A DNA stretch of 64,000 nucleotides, taken from Cupriavidus numazuensis (GTDB lineage Bacteria > Pseudomonadota > Gammaproteobacteria > Burkholderiales > Burkholderiaceae). The DNA lies in contig NZ_CAJPVI010000019.1 of NCBI RefSeq assembly GCF_905397435.1, positions 62,001 to 126,000 on the forward strand, written 5' to 3'. Both the position numbers and the translations under genes were made by a program. The notes beneath the pieces were generated by a model, which did no database searches, was not told the origin of the DNA, and saw only the letters and a list, made by a program, of their open reading frames with translations. Numbering within the stretch: the first letter of the stretch is position 1; the number at the start of each line of letters is the position of its first letter. Below, piece by piece: positions 18,937 to 27,856 of this stretch.

Positions 18937-19737
18937 ATGACGCGCCCCGTTCTCCGCACCCGCCGCCAGGCACTCTCCGAGATGCTGGGATTGATGGGGT
19001 TGCTGACCTGCGGGGCGCTGCTGGCCGGCCAGGGCAACCAGACCCTGGCGGCACGTCCCGCGGGAACATCGGACCCGGCCGGATCGCCACGGGGACTGCG
19101 TGGCGACAGCGCGCACGTGCCGGCTCGTTCGGAAGGCATCAGCGCACTGGACCGCAACCTGTTCACCGCCGCCTCGGCTGGCGACCTCGAACTGGTCAAC
19201 CGGCTGCTCGCGGCCGGCGCCTCGGCTCAGGCGGTGGATGAGCGCGGCCGCAGCGCCCTGCTCGCAGCCGTCTATAGCCGTCGCGGCGACGTTTCGAGGA
19301 CGCTGATCATGGCCGGCGCCGACGTCAACCGCAAGGACACCGAGTCCAACAGCCCATTCCTGCTCGCGGCGGCTACGGGACAGGTCGATGTGGTGCGGCT
19401 GGCGCTGTCGCATGGGGCGGACCTGACCAGTACCGACCGCTACGACGGCACGGCCCTGATCGCGGCCAGCCAGCACGGCAATGTGGAAGTGGTGAAGCTG
19501 CTGCTGCAGAAAGGCATTGCCGTCGACCACGTCAACCAGCTTGGCTGGACGGCGCTGCTGGAAGCCGTGATCCTCGGCGACGGCGGTACGCGCTATGACG
19601 AGATCGTGCAGCTGCTGATCGACGCCGGCGCCGACGCCAACCTTGCCGACCGTGAAGGCGTGACGCCCACGCGCCATGCGCGCGAGCGCGGCTACAAGTC
19701 GATGGTGAAAATCCTGATGCGTGCCCGCGGGCATTGA
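18937..19737 (+). CDS. Secreted ankyrin-repeat protein
   Basis: A 266-residue protein with five or more ankyrin repeats from about residue 75 to the end (for example NLFTAASAGDLELVNRLLAAGA, SPFLLAAATGQVDVVRLALSHGA, TALIAASQHGNVEVVKLLLQKG and EIVQLLIDAGADANLADREG). The N-terminus, TRRQALSEMLGLMGLLTCGALLAG, has a twin-arginine-like start and a hydrophobic core, so it is probably exported, possibly by Tat. It starts 16 bases after the ChaC gene with a CAGGAGC ribosome site. Confidence 0.88.
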   Translation: MTRPVLRTRRQALSEMLGLMGLLTCGALLAGQGNQTLAARPAGTSDPAGSPRGLRGDSAHVPARSEGISALDRNLFTAASAGDLELVNRLLAAGASAQAVDERGRSALLAAVYSRRGDVSRTLIMAGADVNRKDTESNSPFLLAAATGQVDVVRLALSHGADLTSTDRYDGTALIAASQHGNVEVVKLLLQKGIAVDHVNQLGWTALLEAVILGDGGTRYDEIVQLLIDAGADANLADREGVTPTRHARERGYKSMVKILMRARGH

Positions 19738-19765
19738 TTCGCGGACACGCTGACCGACGACTGCG

Positions 19766-21481
19766 TCAGGCTGCCGCGGGTTTCTGTGCGCTCGCACTGC
19801 GCGCGTTTTCAGACTCCTGCAGCTGACGCCACATGACCTTGCCCGTACCGGACTTGGGCAGCGCATCGACGAACTCCACCACACGCGGGTACTTGTAGGC
19901 GGCCATGTTTTCCTTGGCCCAGTCGACAATCTCCTCGGCTGTGGTCTTGCCCTTGGCGTGCGCGCGCAGCACAACGACCGCCTTCACGGTCTCGCCGCGA
20001 TACGCGTCGCGCGTGCCGATGATGCACGCTTCCTGCACGTCCGGATGCTTGTACAGCAGGTTCTCGACTTCGGCCGGCCACACCTTGAAGCCGGACGCAT
20101 TGATCATGCGCTTGAGGCGGTCGGTGATGAAGTAGTAGCCCTCTTCGTCCATGCGCCCAAGGTCACCCGTACGGAAGAAAGTCTTGCCCTCGAACTCGAT
20201 AAAGGCGTCGCGCGTCGCGTCTTCCTTGCCCCAGTAGCCCTTGAACACCTGCGGGCCGGACACGATGATTTCGCCGACTTCGTTGGGCGGCAGCTCCTTG
20301 AGCGTGACCGGGTCGACCACGCGTGCGTCGGTGTTGAAGGTCGGCACGCCCAGGCACTGCAGCTTCGGGCGGTCGGCCGGGTTGCTGTGCGTCGGCGCCA
20401 TGGTCTCGGACAGCCCGTAGCCTTCCAGGTAGTTCAGCCCGAACTGGTCGCGCAGCCGCTCGGCAATGGCCTGCGGCATGGCCGCGCCGCCACCGCCGAT
20501 ATAGCGCAGGCTCGACATGTCGAACTCCGCGAGGTTCGGGCTCGCCAGGAAATCGATCACCATCGTCGGGATGTTGGTCCAGTGCGTGACCTGGTAGCGC
20601 GAGATCAGGCGGCCAGCCACTTCGCGATCCCAGCGCGGCAGCATCACGACCGTGGCGCCGCTGTAGATCGGGCCGTTCATGCCGTACTGCATGCCGGTCA
20701 CATGGAACAGCGGCAGCACCGACAGGATCACCGATTCCGCGCCGCTGCCCGACCACGTCGCGCCGCCCACGATGTTGTGCATCACCGAGCGGTGCGTATG
20801 GATGCAGCCTTTGGGGAAGCCGGTGGTGCCGGACGTGTAAGGCATCACCGCCAGGTCCTCGGGACCTGCCGTGTGCGGGCCCGGCTGCAGGCCAGCGCCA
20901 AGCGCCTCGGCCCACGGCGTGGCGCCGGCGGGCAGCGGATGCTGCGTGGTCAGCCAGGCAGCAGGTGCATCTTCCGGGTGTTCGTGGGTGGCCGGCAACG
21001 CATCCGAATACTGGGTTGCCAGCAGGTGCTGCAGGCGATCGGCCGGCGCCAGTTCGGACTGCGCCTGCTCGACGCCCACCGCCAGGTCCGCGGTGCAGAT
21101 GGCCACGCGCGCGCCGGCGTCGGTGACGTAGTGCTTGAACTCTTCGACGCGGTTCATCGGATTAACCGGCACCACCACGGCGTCCGCACGCAGGATCGCG
21201 TAGTAGCTGATGATGAACTGCGGGCAGTTCTGCATGTACAGCAGCACGCGATCGCCCTTCTTCACGCCGGCCTTCTGTTGCAGCCAACCCGCCAGCGCGG
21301 TCGCCTGCGCCTCCAGCTCGCGGAACGTGACAGCCTTGCCGAAATAGCGAATGGCCGCCTTGTCCGCATAGCGGTGCGCGGAAACTTCCAGGTTGTACCA
21401 GAGCGAAGTCTCGGGCAGCACGATCGAAGTCGGCACGCGCTTTGGCCAGAACTGGAAATGCGGGCGAGCGGGGTTCTGCAT
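19766..21481 (-). CDS. Fatty-acid--CoA ligase (AMP-binding enzyme)
   Basis: Adenylate-forming enzyme of 571 residues that activates a fatty or related acid with ATP and CoA. The P-loop-like signature VMPYTSGTTGFPKGCIHTH, the YLEGYGLSETMAPTHSN motif, FRTGDLGRMDEEGYYFITDRLKRMI and the C-terminal catalytic lysine region LPKSGTGKVMWRQLQ are intact. The ATG at 21481 follows an AGGAGAC ribosome site; upstream extension to 21529 lacks one. Chain length cannot be told. It is divergent from cnoX across a region with repeated possible operator sequences. Confidence 0.93.
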   Translation of the reverse strand: MQNPARPHFQFWPKRVPTSIVLPETSLWYNLEVSAHRYADKAAIRYFGKAVTFRELEAQATALAGWLQQKAGVKKGDRVLLYMQNCPQFIISYYAILRADAVVVPVNPMNRVEEFKHYVTDAGARVAICTADLAVGVEQAQSELAPADRLQHLLATQYSDALPATHEHPEDAPAAWLTTQHPLPAGATPWAEALGAGLQPGPHTAGPEDLAVMPYTSGTTGFPKGCIHTHRSVMHNIVGGATWSGSGAESVILSVLPLFHVTGMQYGMNGPIYSGATVVMLPRWDREVAGRLISRYQVTHWTNIPTMVIDFLASPNLAEFDMSSLRYIGGGGAAMPQAIAERLRDQFGLNYLEGYGLSETMAPTHSNPADRPKLQCLGVPTFNTDARVVDPVTLKELPPNEVGEIIVSGPQVFKGYWGKEDATRDAFIEFEGKTFFRTGDLGRMDEEGYYFITDRLKRMINASGFKVWPAEVENLLYKHPDVQEACIIGTRDAYRGETVKAVVVLRAHAKGKTTAEEIVDWAKENMAAYKYPRVVEFVDALPKSGTGKVMWRQLQESENARSASAQKPAAA

Positions 21482-21540
21482 CGAAGAGTCTCCTGTGCGG
21501 TCTTTGGGCGACCTGTGTAAGGGTGTCAATCACTATAACC

Positions 21541-21655
21541 GAACGATCGTTCTATTTTCAATCGGTAGCTTTCCCGAATCCCGCAATGGATATATGCGGC
21601 GATTGATATGTGCGGCGATTGCAATTGGCGCCCTTGCCCTCACAATCGTTCTATT
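21541..21655. promoter_or_regulatory. Repeated operator-like elements between acyl-CoA ligase and cnoX
   Basis: The 209-base divergent gap holds a perfect 12-bp palindrome GAACGATCGTTC (21541-21552). Its right half extends into ATCGTTCTATT (21546-21556), and exactly that 11-mer is repeated at 21645-21655. Between them is a tandem repeat of TGCGGCGATTG (21595-21605 and 21611-21621). Palindromes of this kind are typical for TetR-family repressors of fatty-acid genes; which regulator binds here is not shown. Confidence 0.5.
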
Positions 21656-21690
21656 CCAGAACTCGATGCCTGCCAGACAGGCTTGCCGCC

Positions 21691-22536
21691 ATGAGCGATG
21701 TCACCCTGCAGAATTTCGAACCGGAAGTGATCGAGGCCTCGCGCCAGGCACCGGTGCTCGTGGATTTCTGGGCGCCGTGGTGCGGCCCCTGCCGCACACT
21801 GGGGCCAATGCTGGAAAAACTGGAGGCGGAGGCCGACGGCCAGTGGAAGCTGGTCAAGGTGAACGTGGACGAGAACCAGGAACTGGCCGCCCACTTCGGC
21901 GTGCGCAGCATTCCCCACGTGGTGGCGTTCGCGGACGGTCAGGCAGTGGACCAGTTCATCGGCGTGCTGCCAGAATCGGGCCTGCGCGAATTCCTGTCAC
22001 GGCTCACGCCGGACCCCGCGCAACTGGCGCTGCACGAGGCCCAGACGCTGGCGGCCGCTGGCGACCGTCAGGCTGCCGGCGATGCCTTCCAGTCAGCACT
22101 GGCGCTGGATCCGGGTTCCGACGCCGCGCGTTTCGCCTACATCAGCTTCCTGCTCGACGGCAATGCGCTGGCCGATGCCGAAGCGGAATTCGGCAAGCTC
22201 TCCCCGCAAGCCGCGCAGGAAGACGCCTATGCCGCGCTGCGCACGCGCGTGGAAGCGATGAAGGGCGTGAGCGACCTGCCGGACGAGCAAACGCTGACGA
22301 GCCGCATCGCGGCCGACCCACGCGACCTGCCGGCCCGGCTTGACCTTGCCCGCCTGCTGATCGCGCGCCAGCAGTACGAACCTGCGCTCGATCAGTTACT
22401 GGCGATCGTGCGCACGGACCGCGGCTTTGAGGACGATGTTGGCCGCAAGACCATGCTCTCGGTATTCGACATGCTGGGCGACCACCCCGACGTGGTGTCG
22501 CGCTGGCGCCGTCAGCTCAGCACCTCGCTCAACTGA
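21691..22536 (+). CDS. cnoX: CnoX-like chaperedoxin (thioredoxin plus TPR domains)
   Basis: A 281-residue protein with a thioredoxin domain (residues 1-110) joined to a TPR-like helical C-terminal half, the architecture of E. coli YbbN/CnoX, which protects proteins from oxidation and hands them to GroEL or DnaK. Unlike E. coli CnoX, which has an SQHC site, this copy has the complete redox motif WAPWCGPCRTLGP and the cis-proline loop VRSIPHVVAF, so it should be a working thiol oxidoreductase. The ATG at 21691 begins MSDVTLQNFE. Confidence 0.9.
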   Translation: MSDVTLQNFEPEVIEASRQAPVLVDFWAPWCGPCRTLGPMLEKLEAEADGQWKLVKVNVDENQELAAHFGVRSIPHVVAFADGQAVDQFIGVLPESGLREFLSRLTPDPAQLALHEAQTLAAAGDRQAAGDAFQSALALDPGSDAARFAYISFLLDGNALADAEAEFGKLSPQAAQEDAYAALRTRVEAMKGVSDLPDEQTLTSRIAADPRDLPARLDLARLLIARQQYEPALDQLLAIVRTDRGFEDDVGRKTMLSVFDMLGDHPDVVSRWRRQLSTSLN

Positions 22537-22625
22537 AGCACACGGCTGAGGCACGCGGACCATGGCACGGCAATGGCACGGTAAACTGGCGGCCTGATTT
22601 CCAGCATCCGCCAGATATTCCCGCC

Positions 22626-23009
22626 ATGACCGCTTCCGTGCGACTGATCGATTTCCAAGCCGCCGCGCCTGCCCCCACCCACGACCGTCCGCGCCCGGAC
22701 CGGCTCGTCGCGGGCAGCCCCGACCGCACCACCTGGACGCACTACAGTGCCCAGCGCGGCGATTTCGATTGCGGCATCTGGGCCTGCGAGCCGGGCGCCT
22801 GGCGCATTGCCTTCCCGGCCGGCAAGGAGGAGTTCTTCCACGTGATCAGCGGCCGCATCCGCATCAGCGACGATGCCGGCGCGGCCAGCGAGTTCGGGCC
22901 GGGCGATGCTTGCGTGATTCCGGCAGGATTCACCGGCCTGTTTGAAGTGCTGGAGCCTGTGCGCAAGTACTTCGTCGTGATCGACCGCGAGGCTGCGCAG
23001 CCAGCCTGA
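22626..23009 (+). CDS. Cupin domain protein (DUF861-type)
   Basis: A 127-residue single cupin barrel: FDCGIWACEPGAWRIAFPAGKEEFFHVISGRIRISDD forms the first cupin motif and FGPGDACVIPAGFTGLFEVLEPVRKYFVVID the second. The histidine in the first motif is kept, but the classical HxH pair is not obvious, so metal binding is uncertain. (S)-ureidoglycine aminohydrolase relatives share the type; no ureide genes are nearby. It ends 1 base before the convergent hemerythrin gene. Confidence 0.82.
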   Translation: MTASVRLIDFQAAAPAPTHDRPRPDRLVAGSPDRTTWTHYSAQRGDFDCGIWACEPGAWRIAFPAGKEEFFHVISGRIRISDDAGAASEFGPGDACVIPAGFTGLFEVLEPVRKYFVVIDREAAQPA

Positions 23010-23010
23010 A

Positions 23011-23484
23011 TCAGGCTGCCGGCTGGTCGGCAGGACCCTCGACCAGCGTGAAGCCGTTCTTCTGCATGTGCTCGACCATCATCGCGTCCATGGACTTGAC
23101 GTGGTGGTCGAACCAGCCCGACAGCTCGGCCGCCAGGCGGCGACCCAGTTCCAGTTCCCCGTCGCTGGCGACCTTGTCGCGCACCGCCTTGGCCACGGCC
23201 AATACCTGCTGGTGCTCGCCGGCATGGCAGTGGCGCGGACCAAACCCCATCGCCTCCATCCAGGATTCTTCCTGGGCGAAGTGATGGCGCGTGTGATCGA
23301 TCCATTCGTCCATGGCCGCGAGGAAACCGGCGTCATCGGCACCTGCGACGGCTGCGAGCAACTGCACGAATTCCGCATGCGTGGCGTCGGTGACCGGTTC
23401 GCCCAGATGCAGGTTGGAAGGCAGGCCGTCGGAAGAAAGCTGGTCTTGGGAATCCATGGAAGGGGCTGGCGCGGCGGGCGGCAT
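23011..23484 (-). CDS. Bacteriohemerythrin-like protein
   Basis: A 157-residue hemerythrin-domain protein that should bind oxygen at a di-iron site. The expected ligands are seen in order: H in THAEFVQLL, HTRHHFAQEESWM giving H and E, HCHAGEHQQVL giving further histidines, and WFDHHVKSMDAMM giving H and D. No signal peptide. The first 20 residues are low-complexity and the start could also be the ATG at 23457; neither start has a good ribosome site. Confidence 0.9.
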   Translation of the reverse strand: MPPAAPAPSMDSQDQLSSDGLPSNLHLGEPVTDATHAEFVQLLAAVAGADDAGFLAAMDEWIDHTRHHFAQEESWMEAMGFGPRHCHAGEHQQVLAVAKAVRDKVASDGELELGRRLAAELSGWFDHHVKSMDAMMVEHMQKNGFTLVEGPADQPAA

Positions 23485-23616
23485 GGAATGAAACGGAAAG
23501 GATACCGAAATCGATGGCCTGGCATCTGATTTCGCTCAAATCCGCCCGGGACGCGCGAGCGGTTATGCTTGATACTGCGCCGCCACCAGCGGCACCCCTG
23601 AGCCAAGGCCTCCCCG

Positions 23617-24195
23617 ATGCCACGACTGATCTTCTTCTGCGGCCACGCCGGTACCGGCAAATCCACCCTGGCGCATCGCCTGATCGGCCCGCTGATGCAG
23701 GCGACCGGCGAGCCGTTCTGCCTGCTCGACAAGGACACGCTGTATGGCCGCTACAGCGCCGCCGCCATGGCTGCCATCACCGGCGATCCGAACGACCGGG
23801 ACAGCCCTGCCTACCTGGACAACCTGCGTGACCCCGAATACCAGGGCCTGCTTGACACGGCGCGCGAGAATCTGGCGCTGGGCATCAGCGTACTGGTCGT
23901 CGGGCCGCTGTCGCGCGAGATCAAGGCCCATCAACTCCATGATCCCGCGTGGCTCCACATGCCCGCCGGAACCACGGTCCGCATCGTGTGGGTGCACCTG
24001 CCTGAAGATGAAGCGCACGCGCGCATCATCCGCCGCGGCAACCCCAATGACGCCTACAAGCTCGCGCACTGGGACGCCTACCGCACGCGCCGCTTCATGC
24101 CAGACCCGGCCGAGTATCCAGAACTCATCTACTTCAACAATCTTGCACCCGAGCAGGCCGAGACCGACGCGCTGCTGCGCGCATTGAGCGCTTAG
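23617..24195 (+). CDS. P-loop kinase-like ATP-binding protein
   Basis: A 192-residue protein with an N-terminal Walker A loop (FFCGHAGTGKSTLAHRL) and a DKDTLYGRYS segment like the substrate lid of small-molecule or zeta-type kinases. Later IVWVHLPEDEAHARIIRRGNPNDAYK looks like the arginine lid of that superfamily. No antitoxin gene is adjacent, so a toxin role is not supported. Phosphorylation of an unknown small substrate is the best guess. Its stop overlaps the convergent tcdA stop by 4 bases. Confidence 0.78.
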   Translation: MPRLIFFCGHAGTGKSTLAHRLIGPLMQATGEPFCLLDKDTLYGRYSAAAMAAITGDPNDRDSPAYLDNLRDPEYQGLLDTARENLALGISVLVVGPLSREIKAHQLHDPAWLHMPAGTTVRIVWVHLPEDEAHARIIRRGNPNDAYKLAHWDAYRTRRFMPDPAEYPELIYFNNLAPEQAETDALLRALSA

Positions 24196-25067
24196 GGCTT
24201 TCCTCTGGCAATCGCGCCGATCACGGCGGAAGCCGCGACGAACCCGAACACCGCTGTCACCGCCACCGAGGATCCGAAGCCCGCGCAGGCCAGCCCTTGC
24301 GGCCCGGATGCAGGCGCCACCGCCGCGGCCGGCGGCGCTTCGTCGATCTCGCAGGCCTGCTGTTCGGGTTCGGGATATTGCAGCGGCTCGTCCGAATAGA
24401 CCGCGGCGATGCCGAATTTCTTCTTCGGGTCGCGTGGGAAGCCCCAGTCCCGGCGCAGGTTCCCACGGACCTTGGACAGCAGAGGGTCCTGGATCGTACG
24501 GGCCAGATCATCGATGCGCACGCGCGTCGGGTCAAACTGCCCGCCGGCACCGCCGCAGGTGATGATCGGCATGCCGTGGCCGCGCGCCCAGCCCAGCATG
24601 GCGGTCTTGACGCGCACTGCGTCAATGGCGTCGATCACGTAGTCGTGGCCGACGCCGAGCAGTTCGGCCACGTTGTCCGTCGTGACGAAGTCATCGACCT
24701 GCGTGACGCGACAGCGCGGGTTGATCGCCATGATGCGATCTGCCATGGCCTCCACCTTGGCGCGGCCGTAGGCATCGCCAAGTGCATGGATCTGCCGGTT
24801 GGTGTTGGACAGCGCGATATGATCGAGGTCAATCAGCGTGATGCGGCCGACGGCATTGCGCGCCAGCGCCTCTGCCGCCCAGCTTCCGACGCCGCCGATG
24901 CCCACCACACAAATGCTGGCGGCCTCGAGCCGCGCGAGCCCGGCGTTGCCGTAGAGCCTGGCGACACCGCCGAAACGGCGGTGATAGTCGTCATCGGCCG
25001 GGCTTTCGTGGGTCAGCGGTTCGGGCAGATCCGGCAGGGGGGGCAATGAGGAAGCAGCGTCGTTCAT
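24192..25067 (-). CDS. tcdA: tRNA threonylcarbamoyladenosine dehydratase
   Basis: E1/ThiF-fold enzyme (also called CsdL/YgdL) that uses ATP to cyclise t6A to ct6A at position 37 of ANN-decoding tRNAs. The 291-residue product has RFGGVARLYG, the nucleotide-binding CVVGIGGVGSWAAEALARNAVGRITLIDLDHI, LSNTNRQIHAL, YVIDAIDAVRVK and ITCGGAGGQFDPTRVRIDDLARTIQDPL. A C-terminal hydrophobic segment (AVTAVFGFVAASAVIGAIA) matches the membrane-associated end of TcdA. The ATG at 25067 is preferred to an upstream start at 25181. Confidence 0.94.
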   Translation of the reverse strand: MNDAASSLPPLPDLPEPLTHESPADDDYHRRFGGVARLYGNAGLARLEAASICVVGIGGVGSWAAEALARNAVGRITLIDLDHIALSNTNRQIHALGDAYGRAKVEAMADRIMAINPRCRVTQVDDFVTTDNVAELLGVGHDYVIDAIDAVRVKTAMLGWARGHGMPIITCGGAGGQFDPTRVRIDDLARTIQDPLLSKVRGNLRRDWGFPRDPKKKFGIAAVYSDEPLQYPEPEQQACEIDEAPPAAAVAPASGPQGLACAGFGSSVAVTAVFGFVAASAVIGAIARGKP

Positions 25068-25252
25068 GCTGGCGGTCAGACTGGGAAATCGGGCGAAAAA
25101 ACGTGCAGCCACGTGCATGCGGAATAGGACCACGCGCGCTGCTCTGTCAGCCATTCCCCGACAGGTAAGCGAAGCGCGCAACTATACAATAGACCTAGTG
25201 CCCCGTCCGCCGCATGCTCCGCAGCGGTGTGCAGCCCCACAGGAGACAACCC

Positions 25253-27607
25253 ATGCCGGTGCGCCGCAAGGTCATTCTCTGGACAGTGCTCACGCCGATC
25301 CTGTTGATTGCCCTGCTGGTCATCCTGATCCTGACCTTCGACTGGAACCGCCTGAAGCCCTGGCTCAACGAGCGCGTGTCGGATGCCATTGGCCGGCCGT
25401 TCGCGATCAATGGTGACCTCACCGTCACCTGGCGCACGGCCGAAGGGGAAACCGGCTGGCACACGCTGGTGCCCTGGCCCCGGCTTTCGGCGCGCGACAT
25501 CACCATCGGCAATCCCGACTGGACCAAATCGCCGAACCTCGCCACCGTGCGCGAACTAATCTTCGTGCTGCGCCCGATACCGCTGCTGACCCGTGAGATC
25601 GCGGTGCCAACCATCGTGATCGACAGTCCCGCCGTATGGCTGGAACGACTGGCCGACAATCGCAACAACTGGACATTCGACACCGGTCCGAAGACGGGCA
25701 AGTCGCACTGGCATCTCGACATCGGCGAAGTCGTGCTCGCGCGCGGCAATCTCGCCTTGTCCGACGAGGCGCAGAAGATCGAGCTGCAAGCGACGGTCGA
25801 TACGATCGGAGACGGCGCGCTGTACGAGAAGGCACGCGATGGCGCGCTGGTCACGCCAGACGCCTCCGCGCCAGCCAGCGAGTCGGCGCCGGTTGCCGCC
25901 AGCGCGCCGTCCGCGTCGGGACCGCCAGCCAACGCCGTAGCCGGCAACCAGCGGTATGGCCTGCGCTGGAAAGCCAATGGCCGCTACAACGAGGCGAGCA
26001 TCAACGCCAGCGGCAAGGCCGGCAATGTACTGAGCCTGCGCAATGTGAACGTGCCCTTCCCGCTGCTGGCCGACGTACGCGTCGGCGCAACCCGGGCGGT
26101 CATCGAAGGCACGCTGACCGACCCCGCACACCTCGCGGCCCTGGATGTTCACCTGCACCTGCAGGGCGACAGCATGGCCAAGCTCTACGCGCTCACGGGG
26201 ATCGTGCTGCCTTCCACGCCGCCGTACGAAACGCGTGGCCGGCTGGTGGCGACGATTAAAAAGGGCGCATCGGTCTATGCGTACCGCGGTTTCACGGGCA
26301 GGGTCGGCGGCAGCGACCTGAGCGGCACACTGACCTTTACGCAGCGCGTACCGCGGCCGCTTCTCGCCGGTGAGCTCGTTTCCAAGGAGCTGCGCTTCGT
26401 GGACCTGGCACCGCTGATCGGCGCCGACGCGAAGCCGGGCAAGGCTGCGCCGGATAGCAATGTGCGCCAGCCCGCCGACAAGGCGCTGCCGGTGGCGCCG
26501 TTCCGGACCGAGCGCTGGGACAGGATCGACGCCGATGTCCGCTTCACCGGCAAGCGCATCATCCGCGACGAACGGTTGCCGATCACCGACCTGGTGACAC
26601 ATCTGAAACTGCGGGATGCGGTCCTGCTGCTGGATCCGCTCAATTTCGGCGTCGCTGGCGGCGACCTGGTCTCCACCATCCGGCTCGACGGCAAGCGCGA
26701 GCCGATGGGCGCCATCATCGACATGCACGCGCACCACCTCAAGCTCAAGCAGCTGTTCCCGACGGTGGAGTCGATGCGGGCCAGCATCGGCGAGATCAAC
26801 GGCAGCGCCAAGCTGTCGGCGGCCGGCAATTCGGTGGGCGCGTTGCTGGCATCGTCCAACGGCGAGGCCAAGCTGCTCGTCGAAAACGGCACCGTCAGCA
26901 AGTTCCTGCTGGAGGCCGCGGGCCTCAACGTCGGTAGCGTGATCATCTCCAAGCTGTTCGGCGACAAGCCTGTGCAAATCAACTGCGGTGTCAGCGACTT
27001 CGCGTTCACCAACGGCATCGCGCGGGCGCGCACCTTCGTGCTCGACACGCAGGACGCCGAGATCACCGCCGAGGGTGCGGTCGACCTCAACAGCGAAAAG
27101 CTGGCCATGACGATCCACCCGGATTCGAAGGGCGTGCGAATCTTTTCGCTGCGCTCGCCGCTCTATGTCGGCGGCACGCTGAAGAAGCCGCGCGTGAGCC
27201 CCGATGTCGGCGTGCTGGCCCTGCGCGCCGGCGGCGCGCTCGCGCTCGCGCTGGTCGCGCCCGTGGCCACGGCCGTGGTACCACTGGTCGACCTGTCGTC
27301 GTCAAAGGAAAACCACTGCGGCCGCCTGCTGGCGGAACTGCACAAGCAGCCGACCGCGCCGCCGCCAGGCAAGACCTATCGTGACCCGAAGGCGCCCGGC
27401 GCGGCCAGCGCGGTTGCCGCCGAACTGCGCAACCCGGAGCATCCGAGTGCGGCCCAGCAGGCGAAGCAGGCGCAACAGGCACAGCAAGCGCAGCCATCCC
27501 CGCAGTCGCCACAGTCTCGACAGGCGCAGGGCGGTCGCCCGGCACGCCCGCCTGCCGCACCCGCCAACCGACCACCCACGGATGCCGAGCTCTATCGGGG
27601 CGGTTGA
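25253..27607 (+). CDS. AsmA-family inner-membrane-anchored protein
   Basis: A 784-residue AsmA-like protein. One N-terminal helix (about residues 10-31, LWTVLTPILLIALLVILILTF) anchors it to the inner membrane and the rest is periplasmic, with AsmA hallmarks RLKPWLNERVSDAIGRPFAINGDL, the ARDITIGNPDW block and the C-terminal DAEITAEGAVDLNSEKLAMTIHPDSKGVRIFSLRSPLYVGGTLKKPRVSPDV. Family members are bridge-like lipid-transport proteins between membranes. The tail is rich in Gln, Ala and Pro from about residue 715. The start at 25253 has an AGGAGAC ribosome site. Confidence 0.92.
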   Translation: MPVRRKVILWTVLTPILLIALLVILILTFDWNRLKPWLNERVSDAIGRPFAINGDLTVTWRTAEGETGWHTLVPWPRLSARDITIGNPDWTKSPNLATVRELIFVLRPIPLLTREIAVPTIVIDSPAVWLERLADNRNNWTFDTGPKTGKSHWHLDIGEVVLARGNLALSDEAQKIELQATVDTIGDGALYEKARDGALVTPDASAPASESAPVAASAPSASGPPANAVAGNQRYGLRWKANGRYNEASINASGKAGNVLSLRNVNVPFPLLADVRVGATRAVIEGTLTDPAHLAALDVHLHLQGDSMAKLYALTGIVLPSTPPYETRGRLVATIKKGASVYAYRGFTGRVGGSDLSGTLTFTQRVPRPLLAGELVSKELRFVDLAPLIGADAKPGKAAPDSNVRQPADKALPVAPFRTERWDRIDADVRFTGKRIIRDERLPITDLVTHLKLRDAVLLLDPLNFGVAGGDLVSTIRLDGKREPMGAIIDMHAHHLKLKQLFPTVESMRASIGEINGSAKLSAAGNSVGALLASSNGEAKLLVENGTVSKFLLEAAGLNVGSVIISKLFGDKPVQINCGVSDFAFTNGIARARTFVLDTQDAEITAEGAVDLNSEKLAMTIHPDSKGVRIFSLRSPLYVGGTLKKPRVSPDVGVLALRAGGALALALVAPVATAVVPLVDLSSSKENHCGRLLAELHKQPTAPPPGKTYRDPKAPGAASAVAAELRNPEHPSAAQQAKQAQQAQQAQPSPQSPQSRQAQGGRPARPPAAPANRPPTDAELYRGG

Positions 27608-27635
27608 TCTTGCCGCCGGACCGGCGCTGCAAATT

Positions 27636-27720
27636 CACAACACTTGTGCATAAATTGACCGGTCAACGTCTTTGGCCGTTGTGCTGTGCCCACGCGCGGC
27701 GCATAATTAAATGGCCATTT
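27636..27720. promoter_or_regulatory. Cluster of palindromes upstream of the MFS gene
   Basis: Three palindromes lie in the 249-base gap before the MFS gene: CACAA-CAC-TTGTG (27636-27648), TTGACCGGTCAA (27655-27666) and AAATGGCCATTT (27709-27720). The region is AT-rich for this genome, as expected for a regulated promoter. No matching regulator gene is adjacent. Confidence 0.4.
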
Positions 27721-27780
27721 ACAAGATGTATCAAACAAATGGCACACTCCGGGTGCCGGCGACGGCGCCCTTCCAAAGGT

Positions 27781-27807
27781 GCGGCCTCTGGCCGCCCTTG
27801 TTTTTTT
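27781..27807 (+). terminator. Possible terminator or attenuator before the MFS gene
   Basis: A GCGGCC-TCT-GGCCGC hairpin (27781-27795) is followed after CCTTG by seven T residues. It is 174 bases after the AsmA stop and 50 before the MFS start, so it could end the AsmA transcript or attenuate the exporter. The 5-base gap between stem and T-run makes it a weaker candidate. Confidence 0.5.
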
Positions 27808-27856
27808 GTTGTCCGTCGTACTCCGGCAACAAAAACCGAATTCGCCGCCCGCCCCC

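Noticed and set aside
27758-27769. GGCG-ACGG-CGCC hairpin resembling a mini-ykkC (guanidine-II) riboswitch stem
   Set aside because: Only one ACGG hairpin is present where the class needs two, and the downstream gene is not a typical guanidine target.
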